Of a DNA stretch of 60,357 bases, positions 39,212 to 49,221 are shown one piece after another; position 1 is the first letter of the stretch; every line of letters begins with the position of its first letter. The stretch covers positions 1 to 60,357 of the forward strand of contig JAAUPS010000007.1 in assembly GCA_012033015.1 (NCBI GenBank), given 5' to 3'. A model generated the notes under the pieces. That model saw nothing but the letters and a program-made list of their open reading frames with translations. It made no database searches and had not been told where the DNA came from. Source of the stretch: Phormidesmis sp. RL_2_1 (GTDB lineage Bacteria; Cyanobacteriota; Cyanobacteriia; Phormidesmidales; Phormidesmidaceae). The translations under genes were made by a program, and so were the position numbers.

Positions 39212-40317
39212 TCAAATAATCTGTTCGCTGTCTTTGTCGAATAAATGAAAGCGAGTCAGATCGAACTGTAGCGTGAGTACTTCTTGGGGAGAGATTTTGG
39301 CTCGAGGATCTAGCCGTGCAATGAACTCGGTGCCGTCGGCTAGGGTGAAGTAAACAATCACTTCGTAGCCCATGGGTTCTATCACGCTGGCAGTGGCTTG
39401 AATGCCGACAGGATCAATGCCGGGAGGGACATATTGGGGATGATAAATGCCTTCGGGGCGAATGCCGAAAACAACGGCGCGACCGACATATTCGCGGTAT
39501 CGCTGTAGGCGGCTAGCCGGAATCGGTACGACTAATCCGCTATTGGTTTGAATCACCAAGCTTGCCGATTGTTGCACAAGCTGAGCGTCAAAAAAGTTCA
39601 TCGAGGGGCTGCCTAAAAAGCCTGCTACGAAAATATTGTTGGGATGTTCATAGACGTTTTGGGGTGTGTCAATCTGCTGCAAGATGCCTTGGTTCATGAC
39701 AGCAATGCGACTGCCCATGGTCATCGCTTCGGCCTGATCGTGGGTGACATATACGAAGGTGGTGCCCACTTTTTATGGAGCTGGCTGAGTTCAGCGCGAG
39801 CCTGTACTCGCAATTTAGCATCGAGGTTGGAGAGGGGCTCGTCCATCAGGAACACAGCCGGTGATCTGACAATGGCTCGACCCAAAGCTACCCTTTGCCG
39901 CTGTCCGCCAGAGAGCTGCTTAGGCTTACGCTCTAAGAGGGGCTCGATGCCTAGCTGCTGAGCGGCTGCCTGTACGCGCTGTTTAATTTCGGCTTTGGGT
40001 GTCCCTTTCAGATCTAGGCTAAACCCCATGTTTTCGGCGACGCTCATATGCGGATATAGGGCATAGGACTGAAACACCATGGCAATGTCTCGATCTTTGG
40101 GGGTGACGTTATTGACCCTTTGTCCGTCGATATAAATGCTGCCATTGCTGATATCTTCTAGCCCTGCGAGCATTCGCAAAGAGGTGGTTTTGCCACAGCC
40201 GGACGGGCCAACCAGAACGAGAAATTCTTTATCTTCGAGAGTGATATTGAGATCTTTGACGGCGATGTAGCCGTTTTCGTATTGTTTGGTGACTTGTTCA
40301 AAAACGACGCTGGCCAT
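39212..40317 (-). CDS. Sugar ABC transporter ATPase, MalK/UgpC type (one frameshift)
   Basis: About 368 aa from ATG 40317 ([10 protein letters not shown]). Walker A is GPSGCGKTT, the signature [14 protein letters not shown], Walker [13 protein letters not shown] and the H-loop [11 protein letters not shown]-terminal MalK-type regulatory domain follows ([20 protein letters not shown], near 210-240). The frame breaks near 39772 at an A5 run; a sixth A gives [15 protein letters not shown]. It forms an operon with the two permeases upstream. Confidence 0.92.
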
Positions 40318-40363
40318 GGGTTGATCAGAAAGGATGAAGGATAAACGATGCATGAGACAACCA

Positions 40364-41259
40364 TTAGCCTTTGACAGAACCGGCTAAGAGGCCGCGGACG
40401 AAGTAGCGCTGGAGGGCGAAGAAGACGGCCATGGGGATGAGCATGGAGATAAATGCGCCTGCGGTGAGGAGGTACCAGTCTTGGCCGCGATCGCCGACGA
40501 TATTGCGCAGAACAAGGGTCACGGGTGCGACATCTTGGTTGCCGCCTAAATACACTAGGGCGACGAGTAAATCGTTCCAGACCCAAAGGAACTGGAAGAC
40601 TGCAAAAGAGCGATCGCAGGCATACTCAAGGGCACAATAATGCGGCTAAATATTTGTAAATGAGAGGCCCCATCCACTGCGGCAGCTTCGATTAAGTCGC
40701 GGGGTAATGAGCCAATATAATTGCGCAGCAGATATACGCCCAAGGGTAATCCATAGGCGCTGTGGGCGAGCCATACTGCCACATAGGTGCCCGCAATGCC
40801 TATGGCGTTGTAGGTGCGCAAGACGGGAATCAGGGTCATTTGGAGCGGCACGACGAGTAGGGCTACGGTCGTCATAAACAAGACTTGGCGACCGGGAAAT
40901 GTCATCCAGGCGAGGGCATAGGCGGCAAAGGTGGCGATGGAAATGGGGATAACCGTGGCTGGAATCGAGATGACTAAACTGTTGAGAAATGCCTGTCCCA
41001 TGCCTTGGTTGAAGAGAACATCTTGATAGTTGCTCAAGGTGAATTGGGTGAATTCAAATGGGTTGATGAACACTGTCCACCAGCCGCTGTGGATCAAATC
41101 GTCGGCTGGGCGAAAGGAGCTAATCAGCAGCCCTAATGTGGGTAAAGTCCAGATGAGTGCGATCGCAACGACGGCAATATGCACAGGTGCTTTGGCTACG
41201 ATTTGCTCAAATTTAGACCGTTCAAGTTTTGATCGGGTTTGACGCTCGGCGCTGCTCAT
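40364..41259 (-). CDS. Sugar ABC transporter permease, MalG type (one frameshift)
   Basis: About 298 aa after joining, with six membrane helices. The permease EAA loop reads [20 protein letters not shown]. The frame breaks near 40608; one extra base gives [20 protein letters not shown], continuing to [20 protein letters not shown]. It overlaps the MalF-type permease gene by 4 bp. The pair resembles AglF/AglG or GgtC/GgtD transporters for alpha-glucosides or glucosylglycerol; the substrate is inferred. Confidence 0.9.
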
Positions 41260-42239
41260 CGATTTAGCTCCTGCTGACGAAAACGGCGAATATTGGCCAC
41301 CATGACGGGAATGACCGCAATTAAGAGAATCACTGCGATCGCACTCCCTCGGCCAAAATTGCGAAAGTTAAACATCTCTTTGATCATCCGGCTTGCAATC
41401 ACATCGGTTTGCAAATTGCCGCCGGTCATCACAAAAACAATATCGAAGACTTTCAGCACCAGCACCACCACCGTGGTTGCCACCACCGTCACGGTGGGCA
41501 TAATCATCGGCACAATAATCCGCCGAAATATCTGAATTTCATTCGCGCCATCGACCCTTGCCGCTTCAATGACATCTTGGGGCACGCCTTTGACGGCTGA
41601 CGAGAGCAGTACCATACAAAAACCCGTCTGCAGCCAAATCATAATGGCGATCAGCGCCAAGTTGTTGATGCCCCGATTGACTAGCCAGCCGATGGGCTCA
41701 AAGCCAAGCGATACTACAATTGCATTCAGCAGGCCAATTTGTTCGCTGCCCATGGGCCGATAAGCGTAAATAAAGCGCCAGATCACGCTGGCACCAACAA
41801 ATGAAATCGCCATCGGTAAAAAGATTAACGATTTGGCTATGGCTTCGTACTTCACCCGGTCTATCAAAACGGCGATCACTAGGCCGAGCCCAACGCTGAT
41901 GGCCGTAACCAACACCAACCAAAACGCATTGTTGCGAAAAATGAGCAGCATATCAGGCGCGGTGAAGGCAAAAATGTAGTTGCTAAACCCGACAAACGTC
42001 TCTGATTTGGGGCCCAAAAAGCTGAGATAAATCGTACGCACTGTGGGAATGACCAAGTAGCCCAAGAGTAACAATGCAGATGGCCCGACATATATCCAGG
42101 GCAATATTCGTCGGTGCGATCGCTGCGGCAAAAACCTTTCGACAAGAATATTCAGGCCGTAGAATAGGGCAATGACGCCGCCAGAACCTAGGGCGATCGC
42201 CAGCAGCGCCGTTAAAATTAATCCAACATTGTTATTCAT
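41256..42239 (-). CDS. Sugar ABC transporter permease, MalF/AglF type
   Basis: A 327-aa inner-membrane permease. The sequence LIFLPMAISFVGASVIWRFI and the EAA loop VIEAARVDGANEIQIFRRII are typical of the AglF/GgtC group. About seven spans are visible. It is the first gene of the operon permease-permease-ATPase; no solute-binding protein gene accompanies it. Such transporters in cyanobacteria import glucosylglycerol, trehalose or sucrose. Confidence 0.92.
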   Translation of the reverse strand: MNNNVGLILTALLAIALGSGGVIALFYGLNILVERFLPQRSHRRILPWIYVGPSALLLLGYLVIPTVRTIYLSFLGPKSETFVGFSNYIFAFTAPDMLLIFRNNAFWLVLVTAISVGLGLVIAVLIDRVKYEAIAKSLIFLPMAISFVGASVIWRFIYAYRPMGSEQIGLLNAIVVSLGFEPIGWLVNRGINNLALIAIMIWLQTGFCMVLLSSAVKGVPQDVIEAARVDGANEIQIFRRIIVPMIMPTVTVVATTVVVLVLKVFDIVFVMTGGNLQTDVIASRMIKEMFNFRNFGRGSAIAVILLIAVIPVMVANIRRFRQQELNR

Positions 42240-42395
42240 GGCTTTTCCCTCTGGCTCTCTTCCACCCTATCGTTTATGTTTCATTGGCTCCAGTTTTTTG
42301 GCCGTTTTTTGCTCAGTTTTGTAAGATATTCCACATAGAGTAATCTTGAGAGAGACTGGTTTACCTCAGGACTGTGTTGATTGCCGTTGAACTCA

Positions 42396-43220
42396 ATGTC
42401 TCAGCTAGAGCTATTTCAAAATTCTGATCAGAGTCCTACCGCTGCAGCGCCCCTACCGGATTATCGAGTCCGTATGAGCCATCGAGCCAAGCACGTCTCG
42501 ATTAAAATTTCGCTAGCCGGTGAGGTCGAAGTCGTCGTTCCTCCTGGGTTTGATCACGCTCAGTTGCCCGCAATTTTGGAGAAGCGGCGCAGTTGGATTG
42601 TCAAAACGCGATCGCGCCTCCTCAATGACGCTGCCGCCACCCCCCAAGATTGGCAGATCAAAAAGCCCGACACCATTATCTTTAGATGGCAGTCCGACAC
42701 CATCGGCCATCCAGAAAGCACGAGCATCAATCAAGCTGCCGATGCTGATTTAGAGATCTGGTCAGTGCGCTATGAACCAGGCGATCAGGGCAACAAAACG
42801 CTTTGTATCCCCTCTTTAGGCAATCGCCTCACCCTGCAGGGCAACACCGAACACCTGCCCAACTGCCAAGCTGTGCTGCGTAAATGGTTAGCCCATCGGG
42901 CTCATCGTGATCTCGCCCCTTGGCTGCGCCAGCTTGGCTATGACTTAGCGCTTCCCTGTCGCCGCATTTCTGTGCGGGGCCAAAAAACACGCTGGGCCAG
43001 TTGCTCAAGCCATAAAGACATCAGTTTGAACTACAAGCTATTATTTTTGCCTCGCCCGCTCGTCCATTACGTGCTAGTGCATGAGCTATGCCACACCGTT
43101 CATATGGATCACTCGGCTAAGTTTTGGGCCTTAGTGGGTAAAAAACAGCCCAACTACCAGCAATGGCGCGCCGAACTCAAACAAGGCTGGCGCTATGTTC
43201 CCCGTTGGGTAGAAGCTTAA
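42396..43220 (+). CDS. YgjP-like zinc metallopeptidase (DUF45)
   Basis: A 274-aa protein with the YgjP/M48-related catalytic block: RWASCSSHKDISLNYKLLFL, then zinc motif HELCHTVHMDHSAKFW (HExxH variant HELCH, third His in DHSAKFW). The N-terminal part (1-150) is a long strand-rich region. ATG 42396 (MSQLELFQNS) is preferred over an upstream TTG at 42381. It ends one base before the tocopherol cyclase start, so the two are probably co-transcribed. The physiological substrate is unknown. Confidence 0.88.
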   Translation: MSQLELFQNSDQSPTAAAPLPDYRVRMSHRAKHVSIKISLAGEVEVVVPPGFDHAQLPAILEKRRSWIVKTRSRLLNDAAATPQDWQIKKPDTIIFRWQSDTIGHPESTSINQAADADLEIWSVRYEPGDQGNKTLCIPSLGNRLTLQGNTEHLPNCQAVLRKWLAHRAHRDLAPWLRQLGYDLALPCRRISVRGQKTRWASCSSHKDISLNYKLLFLPRPLVHYVLVHELCHTVHMDHSAKFWALVGKKQPNYQQWRAELKQGWRYVPRWVEA

Positions 43221-43221
43221 A

Positions 43222-44340
43222 ATGACGCCCCACAGCGGCTACCATTGGCGAGGCCAAACCACTCGTTTTTTTGAGGGCTGGTATTTTCGCTTGACCCTGC
43301 CTGCTTGCCGCCAAACTTTTGCATTCATGTATTCCATTGATGATCCGGCTGGCGGCGGTAACTATAGCGGCGGTGCAGCGCAAATTTTAGGCCCCTATGA
43401 AACCTACTACTGCCGTACATTTCCCGCAGTCAACCGGTTTTGGGCTGAGCGCGATCGCTTGGCCTTGGGCCACTGGCGAAAAGCCAACGGTGCCTTCGCA
43501 ACTCAGCCGCTAGCGCCTGAAGCCTTTGTCCAACACGTAGAAGAAGGCTATCAGGTCGTATGCACCCATGCCCCAGGCTATCCTCAAAGCCATCACCATC
43601 AGGGCAAGCTGCTGTTTCCTTCTGGTCAGGTGCACTCACAATGGAACTATCAAGTCATACCGATTGATGGCTGGGGCGGGGCTTTACCAGACGTCGGTCG
43701 TAAAAGCGGTGGTGATCGCCCCCAAAAAGCGACCGCTGGCTGGCTCTCTTATTTCCCTGTCTTTGAACCGGGCTGGCAAATCCTGATGGCCCATGGACTG
43801 GCTAGCGGTTGGATCACATGGCAAGGCAAACGCTACGACTTTGAGCAGGCTCCCGCTTACGCCGAAAAAAATTGGGGCGGGGCTTTTCCTGCCAAATGGT
43901 TTTGGCTACAGTGCAATGCCTTTGCTGACGAACCTAGCTTGAGCCTCACGGCGGCTGCGGGTGCGCGCGAGGTTTTGGGCTGGCGTGAAAACGTGGGCCT
44001 GATTGGCATTCACCACCAGGGAAAATTCTACGAATTTATCTCTACCCAAACTCGCTTTACTTGGGCAGTCGAACCTTGGGGCTATTGGCATCTCACCGCA
44101 ACTAGCGATCGCCACCGGGTGACCCTAACAGGCCGTGCTGCCGGTGGTGGCACCTGGGTGCGGGTGCCCACTAAAGTCGGGCTGCAGTTTTATGCCGTGA
44201 CACCACTCACGGTGAGCTTTGCTGTGCAGCTATGGGAGCGCACAGCGTTTGCCGAGAAACTGCTGTTATCGCGCACCAGTCAGCTTGCTGGCCTCGAAGT
44301 GGGCGGCAGTCCCTGGGATGAGCCTTGGGTAAAGGATTGA
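43222..44340 (+). CDS. Tocopherol cyclase
   Basis: A 372-aa enzyme that closes the chromanol ring to form tocopherols (cyanobacterial homologue of plant VTE1, slr1737 type). It begins TPHSGYHWRGQTTRFFEGWY, a signature of the family, with later AEKNWGGAFPAKWFWLQCN and a C-terminal SQLAGLEVGGSPWDEPWV. It acts on the product of the MPBQ methyltransferase, which is encoded at 15074-16048. It starts 1 bp after the peptidase stop codon. No transmembrane span is visible. Confidence 0.93.
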   Translation: MTPHSGYHWRGQTTRFFEGWYFRLTLPACRQTFAFMYSIDDPAGGGNYSGGAAQILGPYETYYCRTFPAVNRFWAERDRLALGHWRKANGAFATQPLAPEAFVQHVEEGYQVVCTHAPGYPQSHHHQGKLLFPSGQVHSQWNYQVIPIDGWGGALPDVGRKSGGDRPQKATAGWLSYFPVFEPGWQILMAHGLASGWITWQGKRYDFEQAPAYAEKNWGGAFPAKWFWLQCNAFADEPSLSLTAAAGAREVLGWRENVGLIGIHHQGKFYEFISTQTRFTWAVEPWGYWHLTATSDRHRVTLTGRAAGGGTWVRVPTKVGLQFYAVTPLTVSFAVQLWERTAFAEKLLLSRTSQLAGLEVGGSPWDEPWVKD

Positions 44341-44447
44341 TATAACGCGCAGCATCCACAGGCGCTCACAATCCACAGCATCTTGCTATATTATTTGGGT
44401 GTGATTGGCTGCGAGGCATTAACGGCTCTTCAAATCAGCCAATTTTT

Positions 44448-44521
44448 GGGGCTGTGGCTCAGATGGATAGAGCAAGCGCCTCCTAAGCGCTAGGTCGCGC
44501 GTTCGAATCGCGCCAGTCCCG
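44448..44521 (+). tRNA. tRNA-Arg (anticodon CCU)
   Basis: The cloverleaf folds fully: acceptor GGGGCTG/CAGTCCC (one G-U), D-arm GCTC/GAGC, anticodon stem AGCGC/GCGCT with loop CTCCTAA giving anticodon CCU, and T-arm GCGCG/CGCGC with TTCGAAT loop. The discriminator is G. No CCA is encoded. It reads AGG codons. Confidence 0.96.
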
Positions 44522-44568
44522 TTATGACGTATGCTGCACTGTGCCCATTGATGAACCTTGATCAACAC

Positions 44569-44622
44569 TTTGCTGGCGATGACTTTGCTGGCGATGACCT
44601 TACTGGCGATGACCTTACTGGC
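44569..44622. repeat. 15-bp tandem repeat, about 3.6 units
   Basis: TTTGCTGGCGATGAC occurs twice, then CTTACTGGCGATGAC and a partial unit. It lies directly after the tRNA gene. Confidence 0.85.
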
Positions 44623-44691
44623 AGCCGAGCAGCACAAGTTTTACACGGTAGCAGCGCGCAAAAGCTGATGAGAACCTGATGAGAAGCTGAT

Positions 44692-45442
44692 TTATCTAAC
44701 GCTACATAGGTTTGTTTTTTCGCCCTGAAGAGATGATGGTTGGGAGATAGCGTGATTGTTTGTGCGAACGGGTTTGTTTCTGTGGGGGGCGACTTCTATC
44801 TGCATGGGCTGAATGGGATCCGGACGCACATGCGACGTACGCGTGGCAGATGTGTGACTGGCTGTGTGACTGGCTGCAGAAGCATCGTCAGTTTGGGTCT
44901 GAAAGCTAGTATGAGGAATGCTTTCTAAGAGCATGTGCTCTAGCGATTGCCAAATTTCCCGAGGTAAAAAATTCAGCGAGTGACAACAGCACTGACTCAC
45001 CATTGTAACGAGCCCGCTGAGTGAGTTCTTGACGCACAATGGGCATGAATGCATCCACATTATCTAGCTCAAACACGGGGATCAAGCCAATCATTAAAGA
45101 TTTCAACGGCATGTGGTGGAGGCTTTTTTGGGCTAGCTTGCCGACGGCACTGGTGGGCTTAAAGTGATAGACGATTTTGACGAGCGATCGCACTACGCTA
45201 CTGCCAAACTTAGGTAATAGCTTAGCAAGCTGCACGCGCACCCGTGGCGACTCAGTCGTGATAAAAAGATGTAGCGTAAAGCCAAGAAACTGCTCAAAGC
45301 GCCAGGATTGTACCTTTTCAAGTAAGTTTTCTACAGGGGTGCCTTCTACCTGGGCCAAATGACATATAAGTGCGAGATCAGCACCTTGAAGAGAGTGTTG
45401 ACTCTGTATCATGCGCAGATAATCACTGGATAAAGTAGTCAT
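44692..45442 (-). CDS. Hypothetical helical protein, about 249 aa (one frameshift)
   Basis: The first 160 residues are alpha-helical and hydrophobic-patterned, with MTTLSSDYLRMIQSQ at the start and PRVRVQLAKLLPKFGSSVVR in the middle, like HEAT-type repeats. Near 44965 a T6 run shifts the frame; one T fewer gives SLAEFLPREIWQSLEHMLLE, a more protein-like continuation than the out-of-frame tail. The Ser/Thr/His-rich C-terminus runs to 44692. No known family was recognised. Convergent with the tRNA gene. Confidence 0.6.
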
Positions 45443-46293
45443 AAGAACAGCGCCAGCCGTAGACTGGTGATAGGTTGGGGCAAGTTAACCTGAGGTTTGG
45501 ACTTCAGTGAATATGGGTGAATATGGGTTTGCTCAGGGCTTATTCCCCTGACAAACGATGAATCACGCGATGAATCGCTATGTATGAAGTCGTGACTGTA
45601 TTTGGCCGATAATTAAGGGGTTAGTGAGAAGACCCGATAACTTTGAACCTTTTTTTGGAACGTTTTTTGGAGCTTTTAGAACAGCAGCCTTAAATCTGAA
45701 CCTTGAAAAACTGAGTATTTATGAGTATTTATAAGGAGAGAATTTAAATAATGCGATATGCCAGAACGCTATGGTGACCAGAGACAAAGTCTTTGGTGGC
45801 GGCCTAGTTAATCTCTAGTAATCTATAGTTACGACACTATAGGGTCGCAATTGTATTGTCGTCGCTGTCGTAATCTATTTCGTCGGACGTTTGCTATCTT
45901 TCGTCGCTCTACATAAAGTTGTACAAGGTTGTGAACCGTATTGCAAGATACAGAATGATTTTTTTGGCCGTGTATGTGAGTTTTCTCTGACATTTCTGTT
46001 GCTAGCTTGTGCGGTTAGCTAGTGTAGTGACCTTTTGCAGAGTCTTTTTTGCAGAGTCTTTTTTTAGAGTCTTTTGGCAGAGTCTTTGCTTGTTCTTTAG
46101 AATCATTCTGAACCAGCGGTGATTGCAGTGTTGTTATTTGATGGCGTTTGTCACTTAGTTTGAATACAGGTTTGCTGGCGGAACCCCTACAGGGCAACGG
46201 GTCAAGTGACTCGCGGTATGCGTAGGCGCTGCCTTCTTGCAGAGTATGCATCCGCAAACCGCTATAGATGTTGCTATTTCAAATGCTGTTCTT
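45443..46293. other. 850-bp intergenic region with microsatellite-like repeats
   Basis: No gene is evident. The right part (about 46030-46100) holds four imperfect copies of GCAGAGTCTTTTTT. Short tandem words such as GGTGAATATGG occur near 45505-45530, and TCGTCGCTGTCG-like repeats near 45855-45920. The region presumably holds the promoter of the minus-strand gene ending at 44692. Confidence 0.5.
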
Positions 46294-46995
46294 TCACTGT
46301 TCTTTCAATTGATGATCTACAAATGCTCGAATGGTTTGAATGAGATAGAGATCTTCATAGCCTAAACGGGCGATCGCTTTCATCACATACTGTTGGTACT
46401 GCTGATTTAGCCCAATTTGAGCGAGTGTCTTCATGAGCGATGCTTTCATTCGGCCATATTGTTCTATCGGTACTGTTCTACGGTTGAGCCGCTGATCGGT
46501 TATTTGTACTTGGGCTTGTTGTTTGGCCAAGGTAAAACAGTAGATCATCACTGCTTGGGAGAGATTTAGCGAGGGCTGAAGGCTGACCTGTGGAATCGTG
46601 CTCAGCAGGTCGCAGCACGCTATGTCACGATTACTCAGGCCGGATCGCTCACTGCCAAAGACGATGGCTACCCGCTGTAGGCTCTCCTCTTTTTGTATCA
46701 GTGCTTGAGGTAAGTCATGTACGGAAAAGTAGTGGTGTTTTTGTAGGCGATGGCGGGCGGTGGTGGCACAGGCGAGATCAACATCGGCGATCGCATCGGC
46801 CAACGATTCATATACCAAAGCCTGCTCTAAAATATGCTGGGAACCATGGGCAAATGCCTTTGCCAGTGCGCTTAAGTGATCGGTTTGGGGCCGCACGAGC
46901 CGCAAATCTGTGTAGCCCATGGTATTCATTGCGCGAGCTGCAGCACCGAGGTTACCGTCCTCAGCGGGCTCTACCAAAATGAACGAAAACTGCAT
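46294..46995 (-). CDS. trmJ: TrmJ-like SPOUT RNA methyltransferase
   Basis: A 233-aa member of the TrmH/SpoU family, which methylates ribose 2'-OH in tRNA or rRNA. It has the N-terminal FILVEPAEDGNLGAAARAM, motif 2 IVFGSERSGLSNRDI and motif 3 IPQVSLQPSLNLSQAVMIYC that form the SAM-binding knot. The C-terminal extension (about 165-233) fits TrmJ, which modifies position 32 of tRNAs. Substrate assignment is by family resemblance. Confidence 0.88.
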   Translation of the reverse strand: MQFSFILVEPAEDGNLGAAARAMNTMGYTDLRLVRPQTDHLSALAKAFAHGSQHILEQALVYESLADAIADVDLACATTARHRLQKHHYFSVHDLPQALIQKEESLQRVAIVFGSERSGLSNRDIACCDLLSTIPQVSLQPSLNLSQAVMIYCFTLAKQQAQVQITDQRLNRRTVPIEQYGRMKASLMKTLAQIGLNQQYQQYVMKAIARLGYEDLYLIQTIRAFVDHQLKEQ

Positions 46996-47304
46996 GACTA
47001 TCTCCAGGTTGGTGCTTATGTTGGTGCTTCAAGTTTGGCGTTTGTCGATGACAGGCTGGCTAGACGCTGCTACGGGGTTAGTCGGCTATACGGTCATAGG
47101 TTTATGGTCATAGGCTATATGGTCACATGTTTTATTTTGACCAATCGGGTTTATGAACCTGTGTTGCAATGGGCTTCGTTACCCTAGCTGCCGTGCATAG
47201 ACTGGTCATAGACCAACTTGCTTCAAAGATCCGAGTGCCACCTACCTATCGCTAGCATCGGATGTATTCTCATGACCTTCCTAGCTTCGTCGGAGATCAA
47301 CGCT

Positions 47305-47688
47305 ATGCCAGCTACCCTTGCTCAGCAAACCTGTATTCCCTGCTCCGGGACGCTACCTGCAGCGACCCCGGAGGAGATTGCCCAGTTGCATCAACAGATT
47401 CCCCAGTGGCATTTGATTCAGTGTGAAGGGATATCTCAGCTACAGCGCCAGTATCGATTTTTGAATTTTCAGCAAGCTTTAGCGTTTACCAACGAAGTCG
47501 GGGCGATCGCCGAACTAGCAGGGCACCATCCTGCTTTGCTGACTGAATGGGGGAAGGTCACTGTCACTTGGTGGACTCACGCGATCGCAGGGCTGCACCA
47601 CAATGATTTTGTCATGGCGGCAAAAACAGATGCGATCGCTTCTACCCTAGGTGCCGACACCGGGCCGCTGCCGACTGACTCACACTGA
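47305..47688 (+). CDS. 4a-hydroxytetrahydrobiopterin dehydratase (pterin-4a-carbinolamine dehydratase)
   Basis: About 127 aa from ATG 47305 (MPATLAQQTC). It carries the PCD/DCoH motif GHHPALLTEWGKVTVTWWTH and the ending GLHHNDFVMAAKTDAIA, including the catalytic His pair. It recycles pterin cofactors; in cyanobacteria, relatives also appear near carboxysome genes, but none are seen here. An earlier in-frame ATG at 47272 is possible. Confidence 0.9.
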   Translation: MPATLAQQTCIPCSGTLPAATPEEIAQLHQQIPQWHLIQCEGISQLQRQYRFLNFQQALAFTNEVGAIAELAGHHPALLTEWGKVTVTWWTHAIAGLHHNDFVMAAKTDAIASTLGADTGPLPTDSH

Positions 47689-47876
47689 GTTGATCGATGC
47701 TCTTCTCCTGACGCTACTCTATTGGCACTATTGACACGATTGGCACTATTGGCACTGGGCGATCCATCTAACTTTAAATGCTTAACCCCCCAGATTCTTG
47801 CGCCCAGATCCTTGCGCCCAGATCCTGAACCCTGAATATCCTACAGTGGTAACGCTGTCGTAATCGAGATATTTCC

Positions 47877-49148
47877 ATGGCGGATCAAAAGGCACCTGAG
47901 GCTTTGACGCTGGCGGTAGTGGGTGGCGGCGCTGCTGGCTTTTTTGGTGCGATCGCCGCTGCGACTGCCAATCCTCACTGCCGGGTCATCCTCTATGAAG
48001 CTGGCCTTCAGCCCCTTGCCAAAGTCCGTATTTCCGGCGGCGGTCGCTGCAATGTCACCCACCACTGTTTTGATCCGGCCCAGCTTGCGCTTTACTATCC
48101 TCGGGGCGGCCAAGCGTTGCGAGGAGCCTTCAGCCGCTTTCAGCCCAAAGACACGGTGGCTTGGTTCGCTCAGCATGGGGTTGCACTGAAAACAGAAGCC
48201 GATGGCCGGATGTTTCCGGTCACTGATGATTCGGCCACCATTGTCGATTGCCTGATGGGGGCAGCGCAGCGGGCAGGGGTGCAGATCAAAACGCGATCGC
48301 CCATCACCGGTATTGAGCGCTCAGGAAATCGCTTCTTCCTCCAGCTCAAACACCCAGCGGAGGATATGGGCTGCGATCGCCTGCTATTGGCCACCGGTAG
48401 TAGCCCCATCGGTCATCGGTTAGCGCGCTCACTAGGGCATACGTTAGTCCCTACAGTGCCGTCTCTTTTCACCTTTCAAGTGGCCGATCAGCGGCTGCAT
48501 CAGCTCAGTGGTGTGACCGTAGAGACGGTTACCATTCAGATCAAAGCCCAGCCTCAGTCCCAGCGTCAGCCATCATCTGGCCTGACTCAAACTGGCCCAT
48601 TGCTCATTACCCATTGGGGGCTGAGCGGGCCAGCAGTGCTCAAGCTCTCAGCTTGGGGGGCTCGGCTGCTGCATGAGCACAATTATCAGATCCCTCTCAA
48701 AGTAAACTGGTTGCCAGCGCTGAGTGCCGATCAAGTTCGCGCCGATTTACACAAGGTCAAAACCGAGAGCGGCAAAAAAGCGATCGCCACGTTTAGTCCC
48801 TACGCCCCCATTTCCAAACGTCTGTGGCAATACCTGCTGCATCGCCTAGAAATTGATGGAGCACTCACTTGGGCAAACCTGTCCAAAAAGCAGATAAACC
48901 TGCTCGTGCAAGAACTTACCCAAGGCCACTACGATGTGACCGGCAAAGGCACCTTTAAAGAGGAATTTGTCACCTGTGGCGGAATCTCACTGCCAGAAGT
49001 GGACTTTAAGACAATGGCCAGTCGGCAATGCGGCGGTTTATACTTGGCAGGAGAAATTCTAGATATTGATGGCGTCACTGGTGGCTTTAACTTTCAAAGC
49101 GCCTGGACAACTGGTTGGCTAGCAGGGCAGGCGATGAGTCATCTTTAG
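47877..49148 (+). CDS. FAD/NAD(P)-binding oxidoreductase, HI0933 (YhiN) family
   Basis: A 423-aa flavoprotein. The N-terminal dinucleotide motif LAVVGGGAAGFFGAIAAA, then ISGGGRCNVTH, and the C-terminal LYLAGEILDIDGVTGGFNFQ are the family hallmarks. The soluble enzyme's substrate is unsettled. It is on the plus strand just ahead of the receptor-channel gene, 73 bp away, without clear operon signals. Confidence 0.93.
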   Translation: MADQKAPEALTLAVVGGGAAGFFGAIAAATANPHCRVILYEAGLQPLAKVRISGGGRCNVTHHCFDPAQLALYYPRGGQALRGAFSRFQPKDTVAWFAQHGVALKTEADGRMFPVTDDSATIVDCLMGAAQRAGVQIKTRSPITGIERSGNRFFLQLKHPAEDMGCDRLLLATGSSPIGHRLARSLGHTLVPTVPSLFTFQVADQRLHQLSGVTVETVTIQIKAQPQSQRQPSSGLTQTGPLLITHWGLSGPAVLKLSAWGARLLHEHNYQIPLKVNWLPALSADQVRADLHKVKTESGKKAIATFSPYAPISKRLWQYLLHRLEIDGALTWANLSKKQINLLVQELTQGHYDVTGKGTFKEEFVTCGGISLPEVDFKTMASRQCGGLYLAGEILDIDGVTGGFNFQSAWTTGWLAGQAMSHL

Positions 49149-49221
49149 AGAGTCTCTTGAGATGTCATTTTTAAGGTGTCATCTTTGGGACAAATCAGCC
49201 GAAAACTCCCTAAAATTGCCG

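Noticed and set aside
44419-44637. Minus-strand open frame across the tRNA-Arg gene
   Set aside because: It is the antisense of a well-folded tRNA and a tandem repeat (the SKVIA repeats), with no independent support.
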